The notes: generated by a model not told the origin, from the sequence alone. DNA of 47,460 nt from Bacteroidia bacterium (GCA_030427245.1 JAUHXA010000057.1:1-47460), one strand, 5' to 3'. Counted from the first letter of the stretch, positions 17,445 to 26,915 are shown. Program-made: numbers and translations.

Positions 17445-17491
17445 GGGTTTCGGGTTACGAGTTTCGGGTTACGGGTTACGGGTTACGGGTT
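17445..17491. repeat. Tandem heptamer repeat (ACGGGTT type)
   Basis: Directly after the stop codon of the VWA gene, the units CGGGTTA / CGAGTTT repeat about six times, with perfect copies of TTACGGG near 17468-17488. It is non-coding, although an open frame runs through it. It could slip in length and so change spacing between the VWA and MoxR genes. Confidence 0.75.
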
Positions 17492-17584
17492 CATAATATA
17501 GTGAAAACTTGGCGACACCTTTATGGTTCGCCAACGTTTGAACGGCACAAAAAATCAACAATAAAGCAATATAACAATTCAACA

Positions 17585-18688
17585 ATGAAACACAATTACA
17601 TTTATTACGGCACAAAAACCAAAGCCGACGAAGTATCTGCCTTTGTGCATCACGTTTTGGATGCCAATATTGCGGCAGAAGAAAAAGGCAAAAAGAAAAC
17701 CCCGATTTGCATTTGGGGGCGACATGGTATCGGCAAAACCGAAATCGTAGAAGCTATCGCCAAAGAAAAAGGTTGGCAGTTTTCGTATATCGCTCCAGCA
17801 CAGTTTGAAGAAATGGGTGATTTGGTGGGAATGCCTGCGGTCGAAAATGGACGAACTGTTTTTCGAGTGCCCGAATGGGTGCCAACGGGAGAAGGTCCAG
17901 GGATTTTGTTGATTGACGATGCCAATCGAGCAGACGACCGTATCTTGCGGGGAATCATGCAGTTGCTTCAAAATTTTGAATTGGTGAGCTGGAAATTACC
18001 CTCTAAGTGGCAAATCGTTTTGACGGCAAATCCCGATGGTGGCGACTATTCGGTCACTCCAATGGACGATGCGATGCTGACCCGAATGATGCACATTTCG
18101 ATGCAGTTTGATGTGAAGGAATGGGCAAAATGGGCGGAAATAAATGGCATTGACCAACGAGGTATCAATTTTGTGCTGACCTATCCCGAAATCGTAACGG
18201 GCGAACGAACTACTCCCCGAACATTGGTGCAGTTTTTTGAATCCATTTCTTCGATTGACGACTTGGCTGCAAATTTGGCTTTGGTCAAAACCTTGGCGGA
18301 TTCTTGCTTGGACGAAAATACCGTAACCGCTTTTATCACCTTCATCAACAATGATTTGGGCAAACTCATCACACCCGAACAAATCTGCAATGCCAAACAG
18401 TTTGAGCGTGAGGTCGTGGCGTATTTGAAGCGAGTAGCGGTGAAAAAAACGATTCGAGTCGACATTTTGGCAACGATTTGCACCCGTATGGTTAACTATC
18501 TCACCATCAACCAAATCAAACCCAATAAAACGCAAATGGATAACATCAAGGAATTTGTCAAGATTGACTTCTTACCGAATGACATCCGATTGACGATGGC
18601 GCAAGATTTGGTGAGTTCCAAAAATCGCTATTTGAAGCCGATTATGGCAGATAGAGAGATTGGGAAAATGCTGTTGGGGAGGATGTAG
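17585..18688 (+). CDS. MoxR-type AAA+ ATPase
   Basis: A 367-residue AAA+ protein. Walker A is GRHGIGKT (45-52) and Walker B is ILLIDDANRA (D111, D112). The sensor-1 segment (WQIVLTANPDGG) is followed by MDDAMLTRMMHI, which carries the arginine finger. The small C-terminal lid lies at about 200-365. The ATG at 17585 was chosen because the longer frame runs back through the heptamer repeat and the VWA gene. MoxR ATPases remodel a VWA partner; the DUF2201/VWA protein just upstream is the obvious one. Confidence 0.9.
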   Translation: MKHNYIYYGTKTKADEVSAFVHHVLDANIAAEEKGKKKTPICIWGRHGIGKTEIVEAIAKEKGWQFSYIAPAQFEEMGDLVGMPAVENGRTVFRVPEWVPTGEGPGILLIDDANRADDRILRGIMQLLQNFELVSWKLPSKWQIVLTANPDGGDYSVTPMDDAMLTRMMHISMQFDVKEWAKWAEINGIDQRGINFVLTYPEIVTGERTTPRTLVQFFESISSIDDLAANLALVKTLADSCLDENTVTAFITFINNDLGKLITPEQICNAKQFEREVVAYLKRVAVKKTIRVDILATICTRMVNYLTINQIKPNKTQMDNIKEFVKIDFLPNDIRLTMAQDLVSSKNRYLKPIMADREIGKMLLGRM

Positions 18689-19059
18689 GGGCTTTTGTGT
18701 TTAGTTTCTTATCAAATAAATCTTGCGTTTTTTTGGTAAGAAATTTTGAAAATGCAAGAAATCAATAATCAAATATCATCTATCGTAATTCAAAAATCCA
18801 TCAGTTATGAGCAAATAAGGTGAAGTACGGCAACCTCACTTTAGATGGATTTAGGATGTATGATTACATGATTTGTGAGGTTTGATTCTTAAAGTTAATG
18901 AAGTACTGTATGGTACTGGCTATGCCAGATTAGGTGTTTGAGTTGATAATTGTGTTTTGTAGAGCCTTGAACAAGAAGGTTAATAGAAAAGAACATATTT
19001 GACCTACATGAATTTTCACGCTCTACAAGCTTCCTTTTCATTAAATATTCTTGTTAAAA
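18689..19059. other. Gap between the MoxR gene and the BRCT/LRR gene
   Basis: This 371-base AT-rich stretch has no gene that I can support. It contains a weak hairpin at 18722-18758 (CTTGCGTTTT with AAAATGCAAG) that may end the MoxR transcript. It probably carries a promoter for the BRCT/LRR gene, although no exact TAnnTTTG box was found. Confidence 0.4.
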
Positions 19060-20325
19060 ATGACCAAATCCAAAATAAACTATACTGACCTCCTTCAAAA
19101 AAAGAAAGCGAAGGTCAAAAAATATTCCAAAGCAGATTTGTTTGCAGCGACTTCCATTGTGTACAAAGACCACTGGAACTACCAGCAAATCCGCAAAAAT
19201 GCCATTGCCTATTTGAAGTACTTTCACTCCAAAGGTACAATTCAAGATTTTCCGATTGAAGAAGGTTCAGAAATTGTCTTTGTCGGCAAAACCCAACATT
19301 TGAAGTTTAGAGAAGTGAGAGAACGTTTGCTTCCTTTGGGCGTGAAGTGTACGGTTTTTGTGAAAAAAACGACAACGCATGTTGTTTTGGGAGGCGGTGC
19401 AAAGAAGGGTAAGGGGTTTTTGGAGCATGATGTCACGATTATCAGCTCCAAAGAACTGAATAAGGCTTTGGAGCGATTGGAGCAGCCTTATTTGTTGGAG
19501 AAAACGGATGGTAACTTGGACAATGTGCAGCATTTAGCGGATTTATTGCTGAGCAATCAGGACGAAAATATTGCTTTGGCATTGGAGATTTTCAAAGGTG
19601 GAGGGTTTCCTAAGGAATTACTACATGAGTTGTTGATTGCTTACAAAATGACTACTACACCTAAGATTCGAGAACGTGCGAAGGCTTTGTTGTATTTACA
19701 TATTTCGGACAATAGCAAACATGCTTTGAGGCGTTTACATAATTTGAGTGGACGTATCAGTGAGCGAAATTTGGCAAAAGGCATCAATCGAATGACCAAA
19801 GATGCGCCTGAATTTGACGGAATCAAAATCGCTCAATTGATGTACGATAAGCACCAAAAAGGATTGACTTATTTATTGGAGTATTTGCCGCATCAACAAA
19901 AAATGGATTGGCTCAAAAAACGAATCCAAAACGATGAACTGAATCTTTCTAAATCAAGCGTCTATAAGCTGCCGAAAGAGATTGGTGAATTGAAGTCGGT
20001 CAAATCCGTCAATGTGAGCAATTGCAGTTTTTCTACTGTGCCACAGGTTTTGGGGCAATTGCCGAAACTCGAAAAAATTGATTTGTCGCACAATCGCCTT
20101 TACACCTTACCTACTCATTTTTTGAGAATGTCGAAGCTCAAATATCTGAATGTCAGCAACAATGGTTTTCGAGATGTACCCAACATTTTACTGAAAATGC
20201 CACAATTGGAGGAATTGCACATTCATTTTAGAAACTGGATTTGGCAGCGTTCTAGCACTTTGAAGGAAGGGCTGGAAGAACTGCAAAAAGCATTGCCAAA
20301 TTGTAAGATTGTGACAAATCAGTAA
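19060..20325 (+). CDS. BRCT-like and leucine-rich repeat protein
   Basis: The protein has 421 residues, with the start taken at ATG 19060. Residues about 65-150 look like a BRCT domain: GSEIVFVGKTQHLKFREVRE, then TTTHVVLGG and TIISSKELNKALERL. Residues about 155-300 are helical, possibly HEAT-like. From about 305 to 400 there are four leucine-rich repeats (KLPKEIGELKSVKSVNVSN, PQVLGQLPKLEKIDLSHNRL, FLRMSKLKYLNVSNNGF, ILLKMPQLEELHI). BRCT domains bind phosphopeptides or DNA ends and LRRs bind proteins, so a sensing or scaffold role is possible. It follows the MoxR gene after 371 bp, and its stop codon is 3 bp from the convergent protease gene. Confidence 0.8.
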   Translation: MTKSKINYTDLLQKKKAKVKKYSKADLFAATSIVYKDHWNYQQIRKNAIAYLKYFHSKGTIQDFPIEEGSEIVFVGKTQHLKFREVRERLLPLGVKCTVFVKKTTTHVVLGGGAKKGKGFLEHDVTIISSKELNKALERLEQPYLLEKTDGNLDNVQHLADLLLSNQDENIALALEIFKGGGFPKELLHELLIAYKMTTTPKIRERAKALLYLHISDNSKHALRRLHNLSGRISERNLAKGINRMTKDAPEFDGIKIAQLMYDKHQKGLTYLLEYLPHQQKMDWLKKRIQNDELNLSKSSVYKLPKEIGELKSVKSVNVSNCSFSTVPQVLGQLPKLEKIDLSHNRLYTLPTHFLRMSKLKYLNVSNNGFRDVPNILLKMPQLEELHIHFRNWIWQRSSTLKEGLEELQKALPNCKIVTNQ

Positions 20326-20328
20326 ATC

Positions 20329-22698
20329 TCAATACACCAACAGTCGTTCTACCAAACTCACCCCATTTACCTCCATTTTTACCAAATACAAACCTGTATT
20401 CCAATTCATTATCTCTAGGGATTGGTGATGCTGACCTGCTTCATACGTCCCGATTTCTCGGTGCATCAACTGCCCCATACTACTAAAAATCTGAACCGAA
20501 ACTCTTGAAGTGTGATTCAGTTCAAACTGCAATTGAGGTGTTTGATTTCGCATTGCAGGATTTGGGAACAATTGAAGATTAGCCAAAGAGAGGTCTCCTA
20601 ATTCGAGGTTTGAAGCACGTTTGTCGCTGTTTGCAGGAGGCGGAATTTCAAAAGGATAGATTTCTAAAAAGCAGTCAGATGCATCTGTAATGACCACACT
20701 CAATTTCCAAGGATCGGGAATCAGAGAAGCGTCGGGCAGTCCAGCTTGACAAGCATTTTCGGTGATGCCAATAGGCCACATATAGGTGTAAGGAGGCGTT
20801 CCACCTGTCACGTCCGCACAAACCGTTCCTTCTTCGTCAATCGAAATGGTGGCGTGAAGTGGTTCTGGATTGGAAATGGTGAATTTTTGTTCGATGTTAA
20901 TCAAATCACCATCCGTAATTTCGACACTGTAAACCGCTGGCTTCAATCCTTCTACCATTGAAGTTGTCTCTCCAATATTCCAGTCAAATTGAAGGTCGGT
21001 TGTATTGTCATTGAAGTAATAAGCAATCGAACCATCGTTTGTTCCATAGCAAGACAGATTTCGTTTGACTACTTCAAAATCAACGATTTGAATACTTTTT
21101 GTTTGCTCACAACCATTCGCATCTCTCACCAAAAGCTCATAAATTCCCGCTTCCATTCCTTCAATAATGTCGCTCATTCCACCATTCGACCATTGCAGTT
21201 CATAAGGAGCCGTTCCACCCGAAACTCTCGCTACTGCTTCCCCATTTCCAGTTTGGGTCAAACGAATGTTGATGGGTTTGGGTTGCGGCACGTCAAATTG
21301 AAGCGTATAACTTCTGTTTTTGGCATCCGTCACAACCACGCTATAAGTACCACTTTCGATGTTTTCGATAAAAGAATCGGCGCTGCCATCTTCCCACAAA
21401 TAGGTGAAAGGGGCAAGTCCACCTGCTACTTCAATCTGCAATTTTCCACCCGATTCCCCATGACATTGAGGCACATCCATCGTGAAACTTTCGGCATAAA
21501 TCCCACGTTCACGAGTCGTATAAAACTGACCTTTTGCCGCTTTTGTGCATCCGATGTTGTCTGCCAAAGGTTGTACGCTCCAATTGTAGGTGATGTAGGG
21601 TTCGAGTTTGAGCATTGCGCTTGTTTCGGTGGTGTAAAAAGACGCATCTGATAAAGCGTGATTCGGTATCAAATCCTCGTTGCGAACTTCTACATAATAC
21701 TCGTCTGCACCTTCAATTTCCGACCAAGACAACAGCACATGTTCAAAAGGGATAGGGTCTGAAGTACCTGCAGGATAGAGCAATAGGTTTTCATCCATTC
21801 GCACGATTTCGGGAGGCGCACTTTGCAGCAAATAAGAACGTTGCTGAAAGATATTGGCCACCATTGCCTCCGATTGTTCGGCACTGAATCGGCTCGAACA
21901 ATGGTCGTAACTATAGGACATAAAAAGTGTTTCGTCTGGGTCCATCAATTCACCATTTGGGTCGTATTTGGGTTGTCCAGCATAAGGACAGTTCCAACGG
22001 TTGGAAGCATAATCGGCTCTCGTATCACAAAAATAATCGCCAGTTGTGGCACAGTTAGAACCATTTACGAGTTCTTGTTGGTGTTCAGGAGGCGTTTTGC
22101 CATTTTCCCAACCCAAGAACGGATGCGGCAACGAAAAGTAGTGTCCAACCTCATGCGCCAAGGTATTGTCTCCTGAATCGATGCAGTTTTTGATGACCAC
22201 AATTCCATCGTAAGTAGGCGAAAAATAGCCACACAGACCCGCCGCTTTGCCTACGATATAGACATTGATGACATTCGGAAAATTGTGATTGCTCATCATG
22301 TCTAAGCCTACCGATACTTGAAACTGTGAATAATAACCGCCCTTGATGATGTAATTAAAATCACCTGCACTGTAAAACTGAATGCCTGTATCGGTGAAAT
22401 CGTCGTTTAGTTCACACAGCACTCGATAGGTTTCTTGTGCTGGATAAAATCCATAAGGTTTGTCTTCGTGTCCTGCTCCAACAATGTGAATTTGCATAGG
22501 AACATAAAGTATCTCATCTGCCGATTTGAGATAGCTTGTGGGTTGTTGACGAAAGGCTTTGAGCCACTGCAATTGTTTGGGAGACATCTCTGTACCACAA
22601 GGCTCAGGAGTGGTCTGAATCTGTGTTTGAGATTGCGAATCGACTGTAAGGATTGCAAGGAAACAGAATAGAATAAGATGGTAGATTGTACGGTTCAT
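20329..22698 (-). CDS. Secreted M43-type metalloprotease with SprB-like repeats and T9SS tail
   Basis: A 789-residue protein from the ATG at 22698. The longer frame adds 32 residues with no signal peptide, whereas MNRTIYHLILFCFLAILTVDS is a good one. The catalytic site HEVGHYFSLPH (182-192) is a metzincin-type HExxHxxxxxH, with a Met-turn MSYSYDHC later; this fits the M43 (pappalysin/cytophagalysin) family. Residues about 330-410 look fibronectin-like, and three SprB-like repeats follow (SGTYSVVVTDAKNRSYTL is one). The last 75 residues are a type A T9SS C-terminal domain (LQLFPNPAM ... GLYLVKMEVNG ... ERLLVY). It should be exported across the outer membrane and anchored or released outside. 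It stands alone on the minus strand. Confidence 0.92.
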   Translation of the reverse strand: MNRTIYHLILFCFLAILTVDSQSQTQIQTTPEPCGTEMSPKQLQWLKAFRQQPTSYLKSADEILYVPMQIHIVGAGHEDKPYGFYPAQETYRVLCELNDDFTDTGIQFYSAGDFNYIIKGGYYSQFQVSVGLDMMSNHNFPNVINVYIVGKAAGLCGYFSPTYDGIVVIKNCIDSGDNTLAHEVGHYFSLPHPFLGWENGKTPPEHQQELVNGSNCATTGDYFCDTRADYASNRWNCPYAGQPKYDPNGELMDPDETLFMSYSYDHCSSRFSAEQSEAMVANIFQQRSYLLQSAPPEIVRMDENLLLYPAGTSDPIPFEHVLLSWSEIEGADEYYVEVRNEDLIPNHALSDASFYTTETSAMLKLEPYITYNWSVQPLADNIGCTKAAKGQFYTTRERGIYAESFTMDVPQCHGESGGKLQIEVAGGLAPFTYLWEDGSADSFIENIESGTYSVVVTDAKNRSYTLQFDVPQPKPINIRLTQTGNGEAVARVSGGTAPYELQWSNGGMSDIIEGMEAGIYELLVRDANGCEQTKSIQIVDFEVVKRNLSCYGTNDGSIAYYFNDNTTDLQFDWNIGETTSMVEGLKPAVYSVEITDGDLINIEQKFTISNPEPLHATISIDEEGTVCADVTGGTPPYTYMWPIGITENACQAGLPDASLIPDPWKLSVVITDASDCFLEIYPFEIPPPANSDKRASNLELGDLSLANLQLFPNPAMRNQTPQLQFELNHTSRVSVQIFSSMGQLMHREIGTYEAGQHHQSLEIMNWNTGLYLVKMEVNGVSLVERLLVY

Positions 22699-22813
22699 GT
22701 ATTGGAAAGATTTGGAATATGGACTTATGTACTGATGGTGCCTTTTTAGCAAGAACTTATTACACTGTTTCAGAAATTTATTTACATTAAACAATGACTT
22801 AAAATTCTCAAAT

Positions 22814-22895
22814 CACATCCCCCTAAATCCCCCTTCAAAGGGGGACTTACCTCATTATCAGTGAATTCCCCCTTTGAAGGGGGCGAGGGGGATGT
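22814..22895. repeat. Interspersed palindromic repeat, copy 3 (best preserved)
   Basis: The left arm is ACATCCCCCTAAATCCCCCT and TCAAAGGGGGAC; the right arm is GTGAATTCCCCCTTTGAA then GGGGGCGAGGGGGATGTT. The two halves are inverted copies of each other around about 20 bases. Each half itself contains a small inverted pair (CCCCCTT..AAGGGGG), so the transcript can fold as a cruciform-like double hairpin. It lies between the divergent-side ends of the protease gene and rluE. The rest of 22699-23158 shows no supported gene; a 60-codon open frame at 22928-23110 lacks any recognisable feature. Confidence 0.85.
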
Positions 22896-23158
22896 TACAT
22901 CAGTCTTGAGTCATCATTAAATTACTTATGAAACAGTGTACTTATAGATGGAAAAGAACTTTTGCACTGGATTTACAAAATGCTCACATCAAATACTCTT
23001 TCTTTTCTATTATTCCTTCCTGCTCAAAGCTAAATATTCCTCAAAAATACTACTCACTTCTCATAAAAAGGTGGTTTATAACCGACAAAAGCTGTATTGT
23101 CGTGCAATAGGCTTAGAATAACAGGATTGAGGTGACCTCTTCTCTATTCAAAAATTCA

Positions 23159-23764
23159 CTATCCAAAAACCTTTCGTTCCAATGTATTTTTCGACACCTT
23201 CAATACCTGCCCACTTTCCATGCCTTCAATGGTCAAACCTTCAATCGAAGCACGAACCAAACGCAATGTAGGAAAACCTACTTTGGCGGTCATTCTGCGA
23301 ACCTGACGATTTTTACCTTCGGTTAGAGTTAGTTCAAGCCAAGAAGTCGGTTGGTTTTTGCGGAAGCGAATAGGCGGATTGCGGTCGGGAACGTTGGGAG
23401 GGTTTTGCAGCAATTTTACCTCTGCTTTTTGAGTGCGGTAAACCTTTTTATTTATCTTGATATCCACTCCCTTCTCCAACTGCTGCAATGCCTCTGCTGT
23501 TGGAATTCCTTCGACTTGCACCCAATAGGTTCGTTTGTGAGCAAATTGTGGATTCAATAAGCGGTGATTGAGCGTTTTGTCATTGGTCAAAATCAACAAG
23601 CCTTCACTGTCTGTATCCAATCGTCCCACGGGATAGGCATTTTTAGGAAAGGGATACACTTCTCCTAATGTGCGTTTGGTATTGGAGGAATCGGTGAATT
23701 GACAAAGGACATTGAAGGGTTTGTAGAGAAGAAAGTATTGGAATTGAGATTTTTTTTTACTCAT
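23159..23764 (-). CDS. rluE: 23S rRNA pseudouridine synthase RluE
   Basis: A 201-residue member of the RsuA/RluB/E/F family without the N-terminal S4 domain, as in RluE. It has the family opening YFLLYKPFNVLCQFTD and the catalytic block GRLDTDSEGLLILT, whose first Asp is the nucleophile. Later come VQVEGIPTAEALQQLEKGV, then NPPIRFRKNQPTSWLELTL and EGKNRQVRRMTAKVGFPTLR. RluE converts one uridine in the 23S rRNA peptidyl-transferase region (U2457 in E. coli numbering) to pseudouridine. It is a single gene transcribed away from the NRPS-like gene, with 256 bp between them that hold no other recognisable feature. Confidence 0.93.
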   Translation of the reverse strand: MSKKKSQFQYFLLYKPFNVLCQFTDSSNTKRTLGEVYPFPKNAYPVGRLDTDSEGLLILTNDKTLNHRLLNPQFAHKRTYWVQVEGIPTAEALQQLEKGVDIKINKKVYRTQKAEVKLLQNPPNVPDRNPPIRFRKNQPTSWLELTLTEGKNRQVRRMTAKVGFPTLRLVRASIEGLTIEGMESGQVLKVSKNTLERKVFG

Positions 23765-24020
23765 AAATTTGGCGTTTCCTCAAAATTACTGGTTCTCAAC
23801 AAATCTAATCGCACTAATTCACAGGATTTTTACAAAATGACTAAAAAAGGAACATTCAATATAGTTTCCTCCTTCAAATCGAATTGTCACAGTTTTGGCA
23901 TTAAATTAGCTGTCAGATACATGACAATGCAACTGCTAAATAACCATAAAGCACTTGTTATCAAACCAATCACTCAATAACCCAAGAAACAAAACCCCCA
24001 AATCGACTAAATTATTTTCT

Positions 24021-26915
24021 ATGAAAAGCAACAATATGCCCTTTGCCGTTCATACCGACAGACAGTTAATTACTGACTTTATAGAGCAACAAGCCCGCAA
24101 AAACCCAAAAGCCATTGCGATTCGTTCTGACAAACAATACCTCACCTATCGAGCCTTAAACAATAGTGCCAATCAGTTGGCATATTACCTTCAGGACATG
24201 GACATTCAGAAAGGTGCATTGGTTGCCATTAGCGTCGAACGCTCATTGGAAATGCTGATTGGTATTTTGGGCATCTTGAAGGCTGGTGGCGTATATGTGC
24301 CGATTGACCCTACTTATCCTGACGAAAGAATACAGTACATTTTGCAGGATACCGACGCAAAAATCATCTTGACACAACATCATCTAAAAACCAAATTCGG
24401 TAATGTAGAACAGGTCATAAGTTTTGAAACCGATTGGCTCAACATCCTCAATTACCCAACCGAAGCCCCTTTTGTCGAGCTTCAAAAAGACGATTTGGCG
24501 TATATCATTTATACCTCTGGTTCAACAGGAAAACCCAAAGGCGTGATGGTCACACACCAAAACTTGTGGTACTCTACAACTGCTCGACTGCAATATTACC
24601 CCAACAAAGTCAGCCGTTTTTTACTGCTTTCTTCTTTTGCATTTGACAGTTCTGTGGCAGGTATTTTTTGGACATTGGCAGATGGCGGCACTTTGGTTTT
24701 GCCACCTCAAAATGCTGAAAAAGACCCACTGCGTTTGGTCAACCTCATTGAAGAAAACAAAATTTCTCATCTGCTTTGTTTGCCTTCTCTGCATAGTTTG
24801 TTTTTGGATTATCCCATCCACAAATTGACTTCCCTTCAAACCGTTATCGTGGCGGGAGAAGCTTGCCCCAAATCATTGGTCAGCAAGCATTATGAACAGT
24901 TTCCCGACATTCGATTATACAATGAATATGGACCTACGGAAGGTAGTGTTTGGGCAACGGTTTATGAGTGCCCCAAACACCCGATTGAAGCCCAAAGTGT
25001 GCCTATCGGAAAAGGAATTGCTCATGCGGATATTTACATTTTGGATGAAAACCAACAGCCTGTAAAAGTAGGCGAACAAGGTGAAATTTACATTGGCGGC
25101 AAAGGCATTGCCAAAGGGTATTTGAACCGTCCTGATTTGACTTCCGAAAAATTCTTGCAGATTCCCCATCCCAAAGCACCTGCAATGCGCCAAAAAGTGT
25201 ATCGAACAGGTGATTTAGGGCGTTGGCTATCGGACGGCAATATAGAGTTTTTGGGGCGCACTGACCACCAAATCAAATTGCGGGGTTATCGCATCGAGTT
25301 GGGTGAAATTGAAGAGGTCATTTATCAACAAACCAATATTCAAGAGGCCGTTGTAGTGGTGAAAGGAACAACTGCAAACTCCAGAAAACTGGTCGCCTAT
25401 GTCACTTTGCAGCCCTCACAAACCTTGCAGGAAGCGCAACTCAAAGCAAATTTGAGTCAACATTTGCCCGACTATATGATTCCAACCAATGTGGTTTTTT
25501 TGAAGGAAATGCCTCGAACACCTAATGGCAAAATCAATCGAAAAGCATTGTCCAACTTACAGCCCAGAGGTCGCAGATTAGCACCTCAACGTGTTGAACA
25601 AAACAGCGCTTTAGAAGATTTTATGCTACAATCTTGGCGTGAAATATTGGAGTTGGAAGAGGTAGGATTAAAGGACAAATTTTTTGAATTAGGAGGTAAT
25701 TCTCTGCAAGCGGCGCAGTTTATCAACCAAATGCAGCAAGAGTTGAAAGAATCCATTTTCATCGTTACCATATTCGACAATCCAACGATTGCGGAATATG
25801 CGGCTATGCTTCGACGGGACTATAAAGAGGCATTGCAGCGACATGCTGTTTTTGGAGAATCCTTGAAAATGCAGATTCAAACACGTAAAGACGTTTTAGT
25901 AAAACGTCTCTACACAAATACACAGAATACCCAAACACCCAAGCACATAAATAAAAATCCAAAATTACAACGCCAAGATTTTGAAAATTTCCACCAATAC
26001 ATTCCCAAAGCTTCAAGTATTTTTCCAATAGACTTCAAAGAAGCCACACCAACAAAACCCATTATCTTTATCCTCGCACCACCACGTTCTGGTACAACCT
26101 TGCTTCGAGTCATGTTGGCAGGACATCCGCAGCTTTTTGCCGCAAATGAACTGCAATTGTTGGGCTTCAATACGATGCGAGAACGAAGTGAAGCTTATAG
26201 TGGGAAGTTTGGATTGTGGAAAGAAGGATTGATTCGGACGGTGATGGAATTGCAGGGATGTGATGCTGAACAAGCCAAATTTTCGATTTTTCAATGTGAA
26301 CAACAAGGACGTAAAACCTTCGAGATGTATCGTTTATTGCAGCATTGGATTGGTGACAAAATATTGGTGGACAAATCACCGTCCTATGCGATGGACTACC
26401 ATATTTTGCAGCAAGCAGCACAGCAATTTGGGGGCAAAGCCATTTTTATACACCTCGTTCGGCATCCTTATGCCATGGTTCAATCCTTTGCCAAAATGCG
26501 AATGAATCAAGTGGCGTACCTCAAACCGCACTCCTACAATGCTCGTGAAACGGGCGAGTTGACGTGGACTCATAGCCACCAAAATATTTATCAATTTCTT
26601 CAAAACATACCTGCCAACCGCCAATTTCGACTTCACTTTGAACGCCTTGTTCAGAATCCTGAGCAGCAAATTCGAGCCATGTGTGAGAAAATTGGTTTGC
26701 CTTTTCACGAAAATATGGTAAATCCTTACCAAAATATTGAGGCTAAAATGGTGACTGGATTGTACAAAGACAGCAAGGCGATGGGCGACCCCAAACTACT
26801 GCAACAAAAGGGCATCAATCCGAAATTAGCCGATAGTTGGAAAGGGGTTTTGGAGGATGATTTTTTGAGTGAGGCGACTTGGGAGATGTATCAAAAATTG
26901 TCAAAGAACCCATAA
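24021..26915 (+). CDS. NRPS-like adenylation / carrier / sulfotransferase protein
   Basis: A 964-residue protein from the ATG at 24021; the longer frame would need a TTG start. Residues about 15-510 are an adenylation domain with core motifs YTSGSTGKPKGV (A3), FAFDSSVAG (A4), NEYGPTEGSVWAT (A5), YRTGDLGRW and GRTDHQIKLRGYRIE (A7-A8) and NGKINRKAL (A10). A carrier domain follows, with its pantetheine serine in FFELGGNSLQA (Ser 561). A basic linker (about 620-670) leads to a PAPS-type sulfotransferase domain: PIIFILAPPRSGTTLLR (about 680) and LVRHPYAMVQSF. There is no condensation or thioesterase domain. Binding-pocket residues read by eye begin D-S-A. The likely job is to activate an amino (or hydroxy) acid, load it on the carrier and sulfate it or a linked substrate. 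The product is unknown and no other biosynthetic gene is adjacent. Confidence 0.88.
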   Translation: MKSNNMPFAVHTDRQLITDFIEQQARKNPKAIAIRSDKQYLTYRALNNSANQLAYYLQDMDIQKGALVAISVERSLEMLIGILGILKAGGVYVPIDPTYPDERIQYILQDTDAKIILTQHHLKTKFGNVEQVISFETDWLNILNYPTEAPFVELQKDDLAYIIYTSGSTGKPKGVMVTHQNLWYSTTARLQYYPNKVSRFLLLSSFAFDSSVAGIFWTLADGGTLVLPPQNAEKDPLRLVNLIEENKISHLLCLPSLHSLFLDYPIHKLTSLQTVIVAGEACPKSLVSKHYEQFPDIRLYNEYGPTEGSVWATVYECPKHPIEAQSVPIGKGIAHADIYILDENQQPVKVGEQGEIYIGGKGIAKGYLNRPDLTSEKFLQIPHPKAPAMRQKVYRTGDLGRWLSDGNIEFLGRTDHQIKLRGYRIELGEIEEVIYQQTNIQEAVVVVKGTTANSRKLVAYVTLQPSQTLQEAQLKANLSQHLPDYMIPTNVVFLKEMPRTPNGKINRKALSNLQPRGRRLAPQRVEQNSALEDFMLQSWREILELEEVGLKDKFFELGGNSLQAAQFINQMQQELKESIFIVTIFDNPTIAEYAAMLRRDYKEALQRHAVFGESLKMQIQTRKDVLVKRLYTNTQNTQTPKHINKNPKLQRQDFENFHQYIPKASSIFPIDFKEATPTKPIIFILAPPRSGTTLLRVMLAGHPQLFAANELQLLGFNTMRERSEAYSGKFGLWKEGLIRTVMELQGCDAEQAKFSIFQCEQQGRKTFEMYRLLQHWIGDKILVDKSPSYAMDYHILQQAAQQFGGKAIFIHLVRHPYAMVQSFAKMRMNQVAYLKPHSYNARETGELTWTHSHQNIYQFLQNIPANRQFRLHFERLVQNPEQQIRAMCEKIGLPFHENMVNPYQNIEAKMVTGLYKDSKAMGDPKLLQQKGINPKLADSWKGVLEDDFLSEATWEMYQKLSKNP

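Noticed and set aside
17363-17584. Longer N-terminus for the MoxR protein
   Set aside because: It would read through the end of the VWA gene and the heptamer repeat. The ATG at 17585 gives the normal MoxR start.
22928-23110. 60-codon plus-strand frame next to the palindromic repeat
   Set aside because: No ribosome-binding or promoter cue, no homology cue, and a composition like non-coding DNA.
23699-23980. 93-codon plus-strand frame upstream of the NRPS-like gene
   Set aside because: It overlaps the start of rluE on the other strand and shows no protein-like pattern.
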